A stretch of 64,000 nucleotides of DNA, taken from Zygnema cylindricum (taxonomy: Eukaryota; Streptophyta; Zygnematophyceae; Zygnematales; Zygnemataceae). Location: NCBI GenBank assembly GCA_037447655.1, contig JBBHKE010002466.1, positions 201,698-265,697 of the forward strand, given 5' to 3'. Below, one piece after another: positions 1 to 11,942 of this stretch (position 1 is its first letter; every line of letters begins with the position of its first letter). Made by a program: the position numbers and the translations under genes. Under the pieces are notes generated by a model. That model made no database searches and was not told where the DNA came from. It worked only from the letters and a program-made list of their open reading frames with translations.

Positions 1-27
1 CGAAAGAAAAAACGAGTAGCAAAATAC

Positions 28-181
28 CTTCAGATGGCGTTTTCGCTTGTTTCACTTCGTTTGCTTCGACTTTTGTTTCGACATTTTCTAAAATTTCTTC
101 AAAATCTTCAAATTCTTCAAAACTAGGGGAGTCCTCATGGGCAGCCATCCATTCAAGCTCATCTAAGGTTGGTTCTTCCAT
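28..181 (-). CDS. First coding exon of an unknown acidic protein (partial, runs off left edge)
   Basis: Reading the minus strand, ATG at 181 opens 51 codons plus one base and ends at a donor (AAG|GTATTTTGC) at 28/27. The product starts MEEPTLDELEWMAAHE and continues with an acidic, Glu/Phe-rich stretch (FEEFEDFEEILENVE) and then a Lys/Val-rich part. There is no targeting signal; it looks like a nuclear or cytosolic N-terminus. The rest lies left of the window. I do not recognise the family; acidic N-termini like this occur in replication and chromatin factors, but that is only an impression. It is divergently oriented to the oligopeptidase gene, with about 1.47 kb between the two ATGs. Confidence 0.55.
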
Positions 182-1649
182 TTTTTCTTAAGTAGAGCAA
201 ATATGTATATCTCTATTTGTGTTAATCTAAACTAGTCGTCCGTTCAGTAAACTAAAGTTGTAAACAAATAACTTGTAATAAGCCCGCCTTTCCGGAGATT
301 ATCCAAATTTGCGGGTTTTATCAATCACTCAAAAACAGTGGTAGGAACCTTCAATTGTAAAAGTCTTCAACCCTAATATTGAGATTGTTAAATTAGTTAA
401 CTGAAAGATAATGATGAAACAAACGTTTCTTAATGTTATTGTAGAATCTGCAAACCGAACATAGTTTAGTTATTTACAGTGCAGAGCAATATGTGACCTA
501 TTCTCGTGTCTTTGTCGAGTGCCATTAAGAAAGTGGATATAAATTTGTAACTTATGAACACACATGCCAAAATGGAACCAGTGCAGAAAAAAGTGATTCT
601 ATGTTCTACAGTATAACCAATAATTGTTTCCTATTTGCTTCCAATATTTGCTATTAAAGAGCTGCTTTGAAAAATAACTGTGTCTTTGTTTCCTGTGAAA
701 GCAATGGTTCAACTCTTGGCTTCAGTTTAAACTTTGAAAGTTTGGCGCCAAAAACACAAGATTTCCCTCCAGGCACTGGGAGGAATTTGGAAATCCTTAG
801 CATGCTCAGTACCTTCGTGTTCGGGGGTGAAATCGTATCCGTTCCGGAAAATTTTACTCAATTGACGGCTGCGATATTTCACTGTGGATACAAAAGGTTT
901 CAAAGTTTGGCGTTGAAACTGATCTTGACGTAGAATTTTCGTTTACTCGGACATTTCCAAGGTATTCTAACCGTCTATTGTCTTGTACAAAAACGTACTT
1001 GGACTGCTGAGATACAAAGGATTTACTTTTACGTAAACGTATACAAAATAGTGGATCTTCGTTATATGTAGGATCTAAAGACGTTGTTGTCAGCTCTTCA
1101 TTTGTGTAAAATAAAATAATCGGACGGCTCCGATGCGGTATACTAAGTACACGTATCCAGAATATCACAGCTGCTGAGCTGCGACTTTCTAGAACATGTA
1201 TCTCTCCAGGCTATTACGTCCTCGTGGAGGCATCTGTTCCACGATTCAGATTCTGTCTATGTTCAAAACGTGCGAACATAGCGTGCGAATCCACGCATCG
1301 AAATGAAATTTCCAACACTGTAAATTTCGTGCGGCTACAAGAAATTTACCGCACGATATCAAATTTCTACTATGCAAAATTCAGAAATTCTCGCGCGTTG
1401 AGCTGATTTCGTGCAAAATCCGAAATGTTCGCACTTTTAGAACATAGGATTTCAATTGCTGTACAGTACAGTACAGTACAGTACTGTACTGAACTCCGTT
1501 GCAAACGAAAAAACCCAGTTTCTTTTCTATTACACAGGTTACTCCCCTATCTTTCATGCAAAACTATTTCATACAAACTATTTCTTTCACGCAAACTACA
1601 GTTTTGGTAGAAACTTGCAAAGCTTGAGCTGAAGCTTTTTCAACAGCTT
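182..1649. promoter_or_regulatory. Divergent intergenic region between two head-to-head genes
   Basis: No convincing coding sequence lies here. The short open frames are AT-rich, begin at non-ATG codons and show no family resemblance. The segment must hold the 5' ends of both the leftward acidic-protein gene and the rightward oligopeptidase gene. It contains a GTACA-type microsatellite near 1460-1490. No clear TATA box was identified. Confidence 0.4.
1459..1491. repeat. CAGTA microsatellite with palindromic end
   Basis: About five tandem copies of CAGTA/GTACA end in the palindrome AGTACTGTACTG. It lies roughly 160 bp upstream of the oligopeptidase start codon, so it is probably in the promoter or 5' leader. 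The same GTAC-rich words recur elsewhere in the window, for example around 60170. Confidence 0.8.
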
Positions 1650-4600
1650 ATGGCCTCCCTGGCTCGCTCGCTGACGTCAGCAGTCGGTGTTCATTCAATC
1701 CAAGTCCCCAGTGCTCTCTCCTCTGTCTCTAGCAGTTGCCGCGTCGGAAGGCGTCAGCCTGTAATTTTCAGCCGAAGCTTCCGAAAAGCTTCCTGTAACT
1801 CTCTTGCAGCTCAATTTGTGACAGGAGGCATCTTTGGCCTCAGTCTGTTTGGAGGATTAGGTTTTCAGTTTTTACAGCCTTGCAGAGTTTCCACGTTTCC
1901 TTCTGCCAGCAACAGGAGTTTGACAGTTCAGTCAGTGGCCATGGAGGCAGAAACTCCGGTTTCATCGACTTCAGAAAATCCTTTATTGTCAACTTCACCA
2001 TTTCCATTGTTTGATAAGATTGATGCACAACATGTGGTCCCTGGAATTCAACAAATATTGAAAGATTTGGTAGAGCGACTAACTTATTATCTTTTAAACT
2101 TTTTAAACTTTGTATGAGTGTAGTGACTGATCGATTCTTATTTGAGGTTCCAGTTTCTTTTTCATTTGTTTCAACAATTTTTACTAATGTTATTGCCTGT
2201 TTGTTTCTAATTTGCTACATTGTTGTCTGGATTGCGAACTCATTTAAAGTATAATTTTAGTGTTTTTGGGAAGAAAAGTCTCTTTTTTTTTTCATGTTTT
2301 GGTGTATAGTGCACGCTTGTATTTAGAGGAATATTCTTCTACTACTGGCAGGAGGGTACATTTTCATATTCTCATTGACCTTCTTCATTTGAAGTTACCT
2401 ATTGCCATTTACTATGACTTTTCTTTCAAAAGTTTTATTTGCTTTATCGGGCAAAATTGGCGTTATACGACAAGTCATAATGATGTGACATGTGCTCTTA
2501 AATTGCCTACACATGAAAATAATGCTTTCAGCCTTTCATTTTATAATCTTTTGTAAACTATGTAAAATACTTTTATTGCTTCTTTCTTAAGCTATATGTG
2601 TGGGGCTGTCTGGACATAAGGATGGGGAATTGGCGAAACTGGAGGAAACTGTGGCACCTGAATGGGATAAGTTGGCGCATCCCTTGGAATTGCTTGGTGA
2701 CCGGCTTGCCATTCCTTGGGGAGCTGTTGGACATCTCAAAGGAGTAAAGGATTCAGAGGATTTACGGACTGCTGTTGATACTGTACAGGTGGGAATTTGT
2801 TTTTTGTTTACGTTTAATTTCCTATCCCGTACTCTTCCCTTGCCAAATCCCTCTTACCCATTTTTTGAAACCTTCTATGCTATTCTAAAGGTGTTCCCGG
2901 GTTTTTTCAAAATGATGAGAAGCTTGCATTTTTCTTCTTGAATAAAACTGGCACAAAAATAGATGAGGATGAAAACTTCATGGAACTTGAATCATTTTCT
3001 GAATGATTGGTGTTACAGTCACCTACCTAGATTTCCTAAGGGTAAGGTGTTTGTTCTCCAAGTACAGATGACATGGAGTTCTATTCGTACTTTTTTTATC
3101 CTCGGTGGTGTTTCTAGATATTCCTAGCATTTTAAGGTTGCTTAAAAGCACTTGGTCTGTAATTTATTGTCTCATTTTAGCATTTTCTTCTTTTATGCTG
3201 CGTTGATATCTTAACTTAGTTGATTATGTGAAGCCAAACAAAGCCATGTGTGTCCATTGTTGTTCCTTAGTATTAATTATGTTCTTCACATGACGTTAAC
3301 AGAACAGGTTGTACAGTATGCATGACCTTACAAGTATTTTTGAACATGTTTTAAAATGTGGATTGCACTTTGTTGAGATTCTATTAATGTTTTTACTGCA
3401 GCCGGAGACTGTGGCTTTCTCTCTGAAAATCGGGCAAAGTCGACCCATTTACGAGGCTTTCAAGGCTTTGCGTGAAGGCGAAGCATGGGCTTCACTGAGT
3501 GAAGCACAGAAACGGATTGTTGATTGTGAGATTGAACTTGACCTTTAACTTTAACTTTAACTTGAACTTGAACTTGAACTTGAACTTGGGCTCCAACTTG
3601 AACTTGAACTTGAACTTGAGCTTGAGCTTGTTCTTAAACTTGATCTTGAACTTGAAATTGATTTGACTTGAGCTTCATCTTGACCTGAAGTTGAAGTTGA
3701 AGTTGAAGTTGAGCTTGAGCTTGAATTTGAACTTGATTTTGAATGTGAACTTGAACTTGAATTTGAATTTGAACTTGAGGTTGAGCTTGAGCTTGAGCTG
3801 GACTTGAACTTCAATTTGAACTTGAATTGAGTTAACAAGCTTTTAGTCATTTTTATTGCCTTCAAATTATGTGGTCTCCATATCCTACTATTGGTATTTA
3901 CAGGGAACTGCCATTGAATATTGCCTTCCCATATCTTCTTGTTGCTTTGTGTTAAATTTCCCTCTGTGATGTTAGAGAACACTGTAAATTTCCAACCACA
4001 TGTACTATTAGTGACCAGGATTAAAGCATTTTCTGCGGATCAATGAGAGAAACAACTTTGATACTCAATGCTGCAATAAATAATGGTGATAATGCTAATT
4101 CTGATATCTTTTACTGATGGATTTGAATTCTCTGGAGGATTTTGCAGCCGAGTTGAAGAGTGCAGTACTTAGTGGAGTTGCTTTGGAGGGGAAAGCTAAG
4201 GAACGCTTCAATGAGATTCAACAGGTAGGTAATTAACCGTTTAGGGGTTCCAAGTTTACCAAGTGGGAAGGCACGTAAAGATTTTGTGAGATGAGTCAAA
4301 TGTTCTTCTTTGAATTTACTATCCACCGACATATCATCTATAAATTCCTAAACAAAATCGTCCATGTAGTCAGAGAATTGATGTGGAAAACTGTGTAAAG
4401 AAAGACTGAATTGTACCTGAAATTGTAGAAAATTGTTTGTCTGAAATGGTTTCTAAATTTTTTGAATATGTTGCAATTGGTTACTGTTCCCCAGGAGCTT
4501 GCTACCCTCTCCACGAAGTTTAGCAACAATCTTTTGGATGCAACAAAAGCGTTTTCGCGACTGGTGACGGATCCCAAGGATGTTGAAGGCTTGCCTCCAT

Positions 4601-6309
4601 CTGCCCTTGGACTTGCTGCCCAGACTGCAATTTCCAAGGTAAATTTTTTCAATTTTTTCAAATTTCTTCAACGCCTCTTATTGACGGATGCATTTTTTCA
4701 AATTAAAATTGGCAGCATCATGGGTGATTTACAAACTAGTGAATTTCTTCAAATTTCATCAAATCTCTTTATTTTTTTTCAAATTTCTGCAACGCTTTCT
4801 GTTGATGGATCCATCAAAAATGTCAGGATGATGTATGATTTTACAAAATCGTGTGTTTTGACTCTTTTTTCCAGTCTTTTGGTACATCTGTAATGCGACA
4901 GTTTTTTATCATGTGCGTTGGGTGTTCACTGTACATCTATGTTTTTGTTCTCTGATTCTGTTTATGTTTTGTCAGTTTTTCTAAGAATATATACTTAACT
5001 GCTGACTACAGGGAAATGAAGGTGCGACTCCAGAGAACGGCCCATGGGTGTTTACTTTGGACATGCCCTCATATATGCCTATCATGCAGGTAAGGGTGTC
5101 TATTACTTTTTCGGAGAATGTCCCTTAGTCTCGCAGACCTTCGTTAACTGTACTTTGGATCTCCAGTAGGAAGTGGGTTTTGTAATTGGTTTGGGAAAAA
5201 GGCCTATCTGTAGTGCACTTATTTATGTAACTTCTTTTGAACATTAATGTTGTTTTTCCCAAGGAGGGTAGTATGACTATGGATAAAATGACCACTTGTT
5301 GAACATCCATTCTGGTTCTCTGTTCTTCATCCATTCTTCTGTTTCCTAATTGATGGAGGTTTTCTAATGTGTTAACCTTTTTTTCCTGGATTGCAAGATG
5401 GGAATGTCTTTTTAGAATTTCCCTGAACTAGGTGAATCGATGTCATTACTACGTTATTTTCTTACTTTTTTTTTACTTTACGTACTCCTTCACTGATGCA
5501 ATGTCCTAGCTTCAAGCTGTCGCTGGCATACAATCTATTAAATGATGCTTCATTTCTTATGTTAGTCAAGGCCCGTTTTTTTTAAACGTAAATTTTCAAC
5601 GATGCAAATGTAAGTGTAAATTTTTACTTGAATTACAGATTGCAATCCTGCTTCTACAAAATATTTTTTCCAACAGTAAGAATATTTTGCTCACAAGTAA
5701 AAAAAAAAAAATGTCTATTTTGGTCAAAGCGACCTCTTTGTTTGAAAATATCTGCAAATCGATGCCTGAAGTAACAAATTGCTGTAACTTTCTTTTTTTA
5801 ATTTTTTCAGCACGCTAAAAACCGTGCTTTGAGGGAGGAGTTGTACCGGGCCTATATTACTCGAGCTTCAGAGGGAGAGGGTGACAATAGTCCCATCATT
5901 GACCGCATTCTGACTTTGAAGAAGGAGAAGGCTCAACTTCTTGGTTATCCTAACCACGCAGAGGTTTGGAAGTTTACCTATTTTTTTGTTTACGTTGTTT
6001 TTTTCTGAAACTCAATTGTCAACCATTTCAAGAAATGGAATCGTTCTCTGTTATTTGTTGAGATTATTCGCAGGTAACTGAGTGTGTACAATGGCTTCAG
6101 AATGTTTTTGTTGGAGAAGTTTCACGTGTTTATGTACCAAAAGATCACAAGTTCTTCGCAATTTCACCTTCTTTTCTTTGTAATTAATAATTTTCGTCTA
6201 GATTATGGCTCTGGACAGGTGAGCCTTGCTGTAAAAATGGCGACATTTGAGAAAGCTACCGAGCTTTTGGAAGAGCTTCGAAGTGCATCTTGGGACGGGG
6301 CTGTACAAG
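1650..6309 (+). CDS. OOP: Organellar oligopeptidase A-like M3 metallopeptidase, N-terminal half in 8 exons (3' half not found)
   Basis: Exons: 1650-2069, 2621-2788, 3402-3525, 4148-4224, 4495-4638, 5012-5089, 5811-5963, 6219-6309. All join in phase and give about 418 residues plus one base. The first ~100 residues are Ser/Arg-rich and low in acidic residues, as in a plastid/mitochondrial transit peptide. The mature part follows plant OOP/TOP oligopeptidases: [19 protein letters not shown], then [65 protein letters not shown] and [20 protein letters not shown]. These enzymes degrade targeting peptides and short peptides in organelles. Family members are about 790 residues and carry the zinc motif HEFGH in the second half. 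That half was not recognised anywhere downstream. After exon 8 the donor runs straight into a TCC repeat and then transposons. Either the gene is truncated or intron 8 is enormous. Confidence 0.85.
3536..3836. repeat. AACTTG hexamer satellite in oligopeptidase intron 3
   Basis: About 45 degenerate copies of a 6-bp unit (AACTTG, GAACTT, with AGCTTG and AAGTTG variants) start about 10 nt after the exon 3 donor. Both strands stay open over much of it, which produces a spurious poly-Ser frame on the minus strand. Confidence 0.9.
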
Positions 6310-6314
6310 GTACT

Positions 6315-6500
6315 TCCTCGTCCTCGTCCCCGTCCTCTTTCTCCTCTCCTCCTCCTCCTCTTCCTGCGCCTCCTCCTCCTCCTCCTCCTCTTCCTCTCCC
6401 TAAAACTACCTTCTTTTCTTCATCCGTATTTCCTCCACTTCTACCAGAATCCTCTCTTTCCCTTTCTTCTCTATCGTCATCGAAAGCGACAAAAGGTCCA
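6315..6500. repeat. TCC/CTC-rich simple sequence directly after the exon 8 donor
   Basis: Runs of TCC, TCG and CTT triplets begin five bases after the GT of the exon 8 donor and fade out by about 6500. Readthrough gives Ser/Pro-rich peptide on the plus strand and Glu/Gly/Arg-rich peptide on the minus strand. Neither is likely to be a real protein. Confidence 0.85.
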
Positions 6501-6791
6501 TCCTCATCCGTGTCCTCTGCTGAGCCTGCCACGTGTCCTTTGATTTCCCTCGATTTTTTTCGGGCAGCCCGTCCATTAATTTTCTTTTCCTCCGACGAGC
6601 CTTTCCTCTTGCCCATCCTGAAGGAAGAATTGCAAACCTCCCCGAAAGTCTACAAGGCTACAACTACAATTTCAGGGTTTACGTACGAGTCCTGTACGGA
6701 ATTGTACGGAATAGCAGTACATAGGGTTTCCAATTGTTTTCGCACATTAAAGCTAAGCTTTAAAGCACAGTTCAAAAAATTCTGTACAGTA

Positions 6792-7005
6792 CACCGTGTA
6801 TCGCTATTAGGGTTAATGTTTTTTCCGTCTCTTAAAACATCTTTCTCCGTACACACATGTCGGATAATGGATCGGATGGTTGCGATTGAAAGGTAAGATT
6901 CTCAGCTTCCGATCGGCGGCCTCAAATTGAAAATCGGACAAAAGTGTACGGATAAAAGATGTTTAAGCTGCAAAAAAACATTAACACTAATAGCGATACA
7001 CGGTG
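6792..7005. mobile_element. Tc1/mariner-like MITE, 214 bp, TA target duplication
   Basis: The terminal inverted repeats begin CACCGTGTATCGCTATTAG and extend inward through GTTAATGTTTTTT, so the element is largely a fold-back. TA flanks it at 6790-6791 and 7006-7007. It is too short to code. It is the smallest member of a family seen here also at 23263-24227, 28154-28643, 37060-37543 and 37898-38096. Confidence 0.8.
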
Positions 7006-7490
7006 TAGTACAAAACAATTTGTTAAACTTCAAGCTTTTCAATTTACTTCGAACTATTTTTAATCGAGTTTTATGTACGATCGTAACCAGAGAGAAATAA
7101 AACTGAGTGCATCCTTCGATATCTATCTGCGATCCCGATACGTCTATGAAACCGGCCGTACAGTACTGTCACGCTCCGACGCAGCCAGGCACATGCTTGT
7201 TGAAAGTTCGAACGCTTGTGAAAACTGGGGAGTGGGGACGCTAAGAAAAGCTCCTATACCTGTACTATAGTTCGACCGTTCGTACAAAGTATTTTAATTG
7301 TTCTAAAACTGTACGATAGTCCAAAATTGCTTAGGTCGTACATTTCGATCGGAGCATCCACCCCTATGGATGCACTTGCAAACTTGGTGACAATTGGCAA
7401 GAATATTCGCATGGCGCCCAGGTTTATTCGCATAGCGCCCAGGCCTTCCAAAAGTTTCGGCCATGGCTTCCAGCAAGGGTTAACTGACAG
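7006..7490. other. Unassigned sequence between MITE and RT element
   Basis: No supported gene, RNA or repeat boundary was seen. It probably belongs to the 5' flank of the RT element or to older decayed repeats. Confidence 0.3.
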
Positions 7491-7494
7491 TCTC

Positions 7495-8065
7495 TTCCTG
7501 AATCCGCCGTCAAATTTGGCGTACGGATACTTTAAAAACCGAATTTTCAATAATATTTCTACTGGTGAGCAATTCACCTCCATCCGATCTCTCAATTTCT
7601 ATTAATCGTGTCTGCCAGTTTCGGCCGATTTCCTTCTTACCTTTTGTGGCCATCTCCTGCCATCTTGGCCGCCCAATTTGGCGTGACATTAGTCAGGCAT
7701 CAAGATTATGTAAGATCAGCTGCCCAATTTGGCGTGACATTAGTCAGGTATCAAGATTATGTAAGATCAGCTCGTATTGGAGGGAATTGTTTTTCGCTCG
7801 TATTGGAGAGAATTGTTTTTCGCTAACATCTTTCCAGAAGCTTCGGCCATAGTTTCCTCTTAGGGTTTTTTCACATTCTCTTCGAGTATCCAGCGCCAAA
7901 TTTGGCGAGCAGGTACCAAAGAATTTTCAAAGACCTTTCTATTCGTGGGCGAATCGGCTCCATCCGTTCTCTAGTTTTTTCATAATCAGTTCTGCCAATT
8001 TCGTCCGATTTCCTTTTTTATTTTCGTGGGTCTCTTACCATCTTTACCACTCAATTTGCCGTGCC
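7495..8065 (+). repeat. Diverged ~400-bp tandem repeat upstream of RT ORFs, with inner 51-bp tandem
   Basis: The stretch from about 7500 to 7690 (AAATTTGGCGTACGGATAC, then TCACCTCCATCCGATCTCTC, then CAGTTTCGGCCGATTTCCTT) recurs in diverged form at about 7905-8060. Inside the first copy a 51-bp block starting CCCAATTTGGCGTGACATTA is present twice (about 7672 and 7723). A 26-bp block (CGTATTGGAGRGAATTG) is then also doubled. This looks like a repetitive 5' untranslated region of the RT element. Confidence 0.6.
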
Positions 8066-10990
8066 ATTTGCCAGTACTTTGGAGAATTTCTTATTTGTAT
8101 CGGATGTGGGTCCATCAAGCCAAACATCACATCCTCTATCTTCGGCCCTTTTATCCTCGACCCCTCTGGTTTAGGAGACGACGTCAACTCCCGTACCCAA
8201 CGCAAGGCCTTCTCGAGTCTTATGTCTTGGGTGTGGCAAGTTTACCCAACGCAAGGCCTTCTCGAGTCTTATGTCTTGGGTGTGGCAAGTTGTACGCCGC
8301 AAGGGCAGGCGTCTCAAGACATTCGAAAGTTTCTTCGAAGACCAAGGCTAACATTCCCCCTTGTTCCCTTGAATATCCTATGCACCCTCCTGTTCGTCGT
8401 CACCATCTCCGTCTGATTGACATCATCAACCATCTCCATCTGATTGACAGTTTGTTCGACTTCTTCATGCTCTTGGGTGCTATCACTTGGGCTACCTACG
8501 TTCGCGTCTCTACACCCGTATTCCCCATCATCTTCGGGAACCTATCCAAACAGCTTTGCGTCTTCATTTGGATTTATTGGCTAATGATGTTATAAATGAA
8601 GCAGCATGGCATCTACTATTCATGTTTTCGCTTTGGGTTCTAATTTTGCCACCCCGAAGGGAAGCTAGTGGAGCTCGTGAGTCTAGGGCTCAATGTCAAC
8701 GCTTTCTGCATGGCGATTGGGAGTCGTTACAACAAGAGCACATAGATCGAGTTATTGGCCTTTCTGTCTCACCTCTTTGTCGTCGCGCCCCATTATTAAG
8801 TTCTAAGGCAATACTGCACCAAGTTGTCATCCTAGATCGTTCGGGTGAATTTTCTCAAGCTTCACGAGCTCTTCAGCCTTTCACACCCACTCCATCCTCA
8901 AAGGCAACTGTTGACGCATTGCGTTTGTTGCATCCTCCTGCATCTGGCGACATCCTCTCATTTGTTGAAGGGAATGATCCTCTGGAATCGCTTGATTTGC
9001 ATCGTGAAGCCTTCACTAAAACCCAATCAAGTCCACTCACCTTTCGGCGGGCGATCCCTCTAGGATGGTTAATAAATTACTTCCTGATATCTTTCCTCTT
9101 GAGACCCTATCCAAAGGATTCAACCTCCTCTTTAAGGTAGCCTCTGAGATGGCTTGTAGTCACTTTCCCCATAGTGTATTCTCGTTTCTTTCTGTTGCTC
9201 GACTTATGGTTGTTTCTAAGTCTGCTTCGGGACTTCGTCCAATTGATATTGGTGAAGTTTTGTACCGCTTGGTGACTTGTGTTATTTGCATGAAACTCTA
9301 AGGAAGGTTTCACGACCATTTTTTGCCGTATCAATTTGGTGTTGCTACGAAAAGGGTTTGCGAGGCGGTTATCCATAGCTTGCAAAATATTTTCGATCTG
9401 TATCCGGATTGGGTGGTCCTTCAGGTGGATGTGGCTAACGCCTTCAATAGAATTGATCATAAAGTTATTTTTCGAGAACTACGACATGCACCTTTACCTA
9501 TCAACCAATTGTTCTCTTTTGTCCGATCCTTTTATGCTCGGCCTATTCGCTACTCTTTCCTTTTGGGGGTCATTTGGGTGATGTTGCCACTTTAGAGTTT
9601 GGAACTAGTACTCGCCAAGGAGATCCTTTAGGGGCACCTTTTTTTACTCTTGCCTTCTTCAAGCATTACGAGCGTCAGCCACAACCTTCCCAAATTGCAT
9701 ATTTCTTTCAATCGCGGTTGACACGCATATCGTGGGTCCGCGCGATCAAGCTTTTTTCCTTTCTCTCATTTTGCCGACCAAATTCATCGGATCGGGCTCT
9801 TTGTTAAACCATCTAAGTGTGTCGCTTGGTGCCCACAAGGTTTGCCGTCGGATTGGACGCTACCCAATGGTTTTTATCTTGCATCTCACGATGAGGTTAT
9901 CTAGGCTTTAGGTTGCCTTATTGGTGGTATTTTTTTTATCAACCAGGTGGTTGAGGATGTGTTATTGGAGGATCTTTCTCATAGCGACGACCTCGTTAAG
10001 GTGTCAGACGCACAAGTGGCGTTTTCAATCTTGATCCGTTGTTTTGCTTAGCGCCCTCTCTATCCTGTGCGGACTTTACTACCTAGGACTTTTTTATTGT
10101 CTTCCTTTAAAAATTTGACGACAAAATTTTGGGTGTGCTTCATCACCTTATTGGTCATGGAATTTTTTATCGTCCAGAGGGCCACTCGCTCGTCAACAAG
10201 CCAATTTCCCTATTTCCAACGGCGGTTTAAGTTTATTTTCCGTGGCCAAAGTTGCGCCAGCCGCGTTATTGGGTAGTTGGGTTTTGGTGGATCCTACCAT
10301 CACTTCTCGTTTCATTGTGGATGATGACCTAATTCTGACACAAGTTGTCTCTAAGGTGGAAGACGAGTTGTTTCCATTTCACCAAGCTCTCCTTGCCGCT
10401 CGTGCTCTAATACCCCTGGACGCTCGAAACTATGTTCTACCTTTTCATTCTCTCACGGCCGACACTAACTTCCAACTTTAACAACACATATCTGAGCAAG
10501 TGGCTGCCGCTGATTTTGCGAATCTCTTAGAGGCGCTACCTTCTACTCAAGCGCGTGCTCGTTTACAATCGTGTTCTGGGCCTGGGGCTAATGCGTGGCT
10601 ACAAGCAACACCAAATTTTTCTACACTCCGTCTATTATCTGACCAATTTACTTTTGCTCTACGCTTGCGGTTAGGTTTGCATCACCTTCCGCTTTTGGGG
10701 AGGGCTCAGTGCGTTTGTAACCAACTTATTGATTTTGAAAGAAACTATTTGCGTCGTTGCTCTCATGGGGGGGAACGAATTGTCGCGCATGCTTTGGTCT
10801 GAGATGTCGTTGCCATCATTGGTACCAAGGCAAACTACACTGTCAAACGTGAGGTTTTTAATATACTTCTAACTCAGCCCCAATCTAAGGGTTGTCGGAG
10901 CCCTCGGGTTGACTTCGTTTTTTTCATGGGGTGCGGAGGACGCTTGGCGATGCGGTCCCTATGGATCCGACTGGGACACACATTTCATCT
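8020..10990 (+). pseudogene. Decayed LINE-type retrotransposon ORF: C2H2 finger, reverse transcriptase, C-terminal Cys region
   Basis: In order, across several frames: a zinc-finger-like motif (RVLCLGCGKLYAARAGVSRH) near 8260-8320; a pre-RT linker with SASGLRPIDIGEVLYRLVT; the RT motif WVVLQVDVANAFNRIDH near 9410-9465; STRQGDPLGAPFF near 9606; a YADD-box remnant AVDTHIVGP near 9710; AWCPQGLPSDWTLPNGF near 9825; and the C-terminal RLQSCSGPGANAWLQATP with CVCNQLIDFERNYLRRCSHGG near 10550-10770. At least five frame changes and in-frame stops break it, and the catalytic Asp pair reads Val-Asp. It is a dead copy. The family (zinc finger before RT, glycine-rich 'GPGANAW' tail) is known from lower plants and algae. 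A copia LTR begins inside it at 11032. Confidence 0.75.
8194..8291 (+). repeat. 49-bp perfect tandem duplication in the RT element
   Basis: TACCCAACGCAAGGCCTTC through GTGTGGCAAGTT is present twice head to tail with period 49 (starts 8194 and 8243). Because 49 is not a multiple of three it shifts the frame across the zinc-finger-coding segment, one of the inactivating changes. Confidence 0.9.
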
Positions 10991-11031
10991 CGCACAGCTT
11001 CGCATTCAGGTTTGGCGGCTCGAGACCCAAA

Positions 11032-11942
11032 TGTAACTCTAAGACCTCCATTGGCCCAAAGAGTATCCAGCTTATATGTAGGCTCTAGGATAAAATTTGC
11101 CATTTGCCTTTCAGACAAAATAAAAGCCACCCGGTCAAGCAAGTGTTCTGACCAACCTCACCTCGGAAGGGCGCGACTCCTCTAAGTCAGATGCAAAAAA
11201 AATCTCTGAATTTGCTCCGTTGAGTTGTAAATTATGGGTCGCCAAAGATGGCTATTTGTACAAAAGGTCACTTAGAGAGAGGCGCCTCAAAAAAATATTT
11301 TTCTCTTAGCTACCCACTACTAAACCCTTGACCAATAAGAGAAGTGTACATTACAAGAAGGTAGAATGGCAGGTGTACTTCTTGTACTGCCATTGTACAA
11401 TATCGCTTTCTAGGTGACGCCCGTCTGCTCAAAAGTCATAGTTGCTGCTGCGGTCTTCTTCGGTGTCCAGTGGTATGGCGCCACGTGGCATTGCGTGAAT
11501 ATGTCTCCGAAAGCCGCCAAAAGGTCATTTCGGGTTGGCTGCTGTAATAATGACCGTTCGATTAAGGTATTTTATACGATTACGACCGCGTTCGTGCATT
11601 TCGTTGATTACATGTGCCATTTCGTCAGTTATTTTCAGTTAAATGAATTCGCCGTCGTGTTAAAGTTTAAATAGGTATTACACCCCATTTACGTAACGAT
11701 TCTTCTACGACCAAGCAGATAAGTCGAAGAACTGCTTGACCAACGGTGACTTTGCAGGTCTAGGATCAAATCTTGGTCGGGTTACATATCTTTTTTGTTA
11801 AAGGCACATCTGTGTTCTTCCTTAGTGTGTCTCTTTGGATGACGGAAGGTAGCCATCGCTGGATAAGTTTCAGTGACTGCAACAAGTATATAGACTTAGA
11901 GTGGCGTCTAAAACAGATAACTAGGAAATACACTTTTCAACA
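11032..11942 (-). mobile_element. Ty1/copia LTR (3' LTR of the antisense element), ~911 bp
   Basis: On the plus strand it runs from TGTAACTCTAAGACC to TTTTCAACA, so in its own orientation it is TGTTGAAAAG...GAGTTACA. It is preceded by a polypurine tract (AAAATAAGGGGAG) at the end of the antisense pol. A related LTR at 35202-36440 shares both ends (TGTTACTCTGAGACC and ATATCAACA) and the internal CAGTGACTGYAACAA. It sits inside the C-terminal part of the LINE-type RT element. Confidence 0.75.

Noticed and set aside
3557-3982. Poly-Ser/Thr minus-strand frame of 141 codons
   Set aside because: It is the reverse of the AACTTG satellite in the oligopeptidase intron.
6084-6896. 270-codon plus frame covering OOP exon 8
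   Set aside because: Only 6219-6309 is exon. The rest is readthrough of the TCC repeat and then a MITE.
8026-8595. 189-codon plus frame as an independent gene
   Set aside because: It runs through the 49-bp duplication out of frame with the zinc finger. Part of the RT element.
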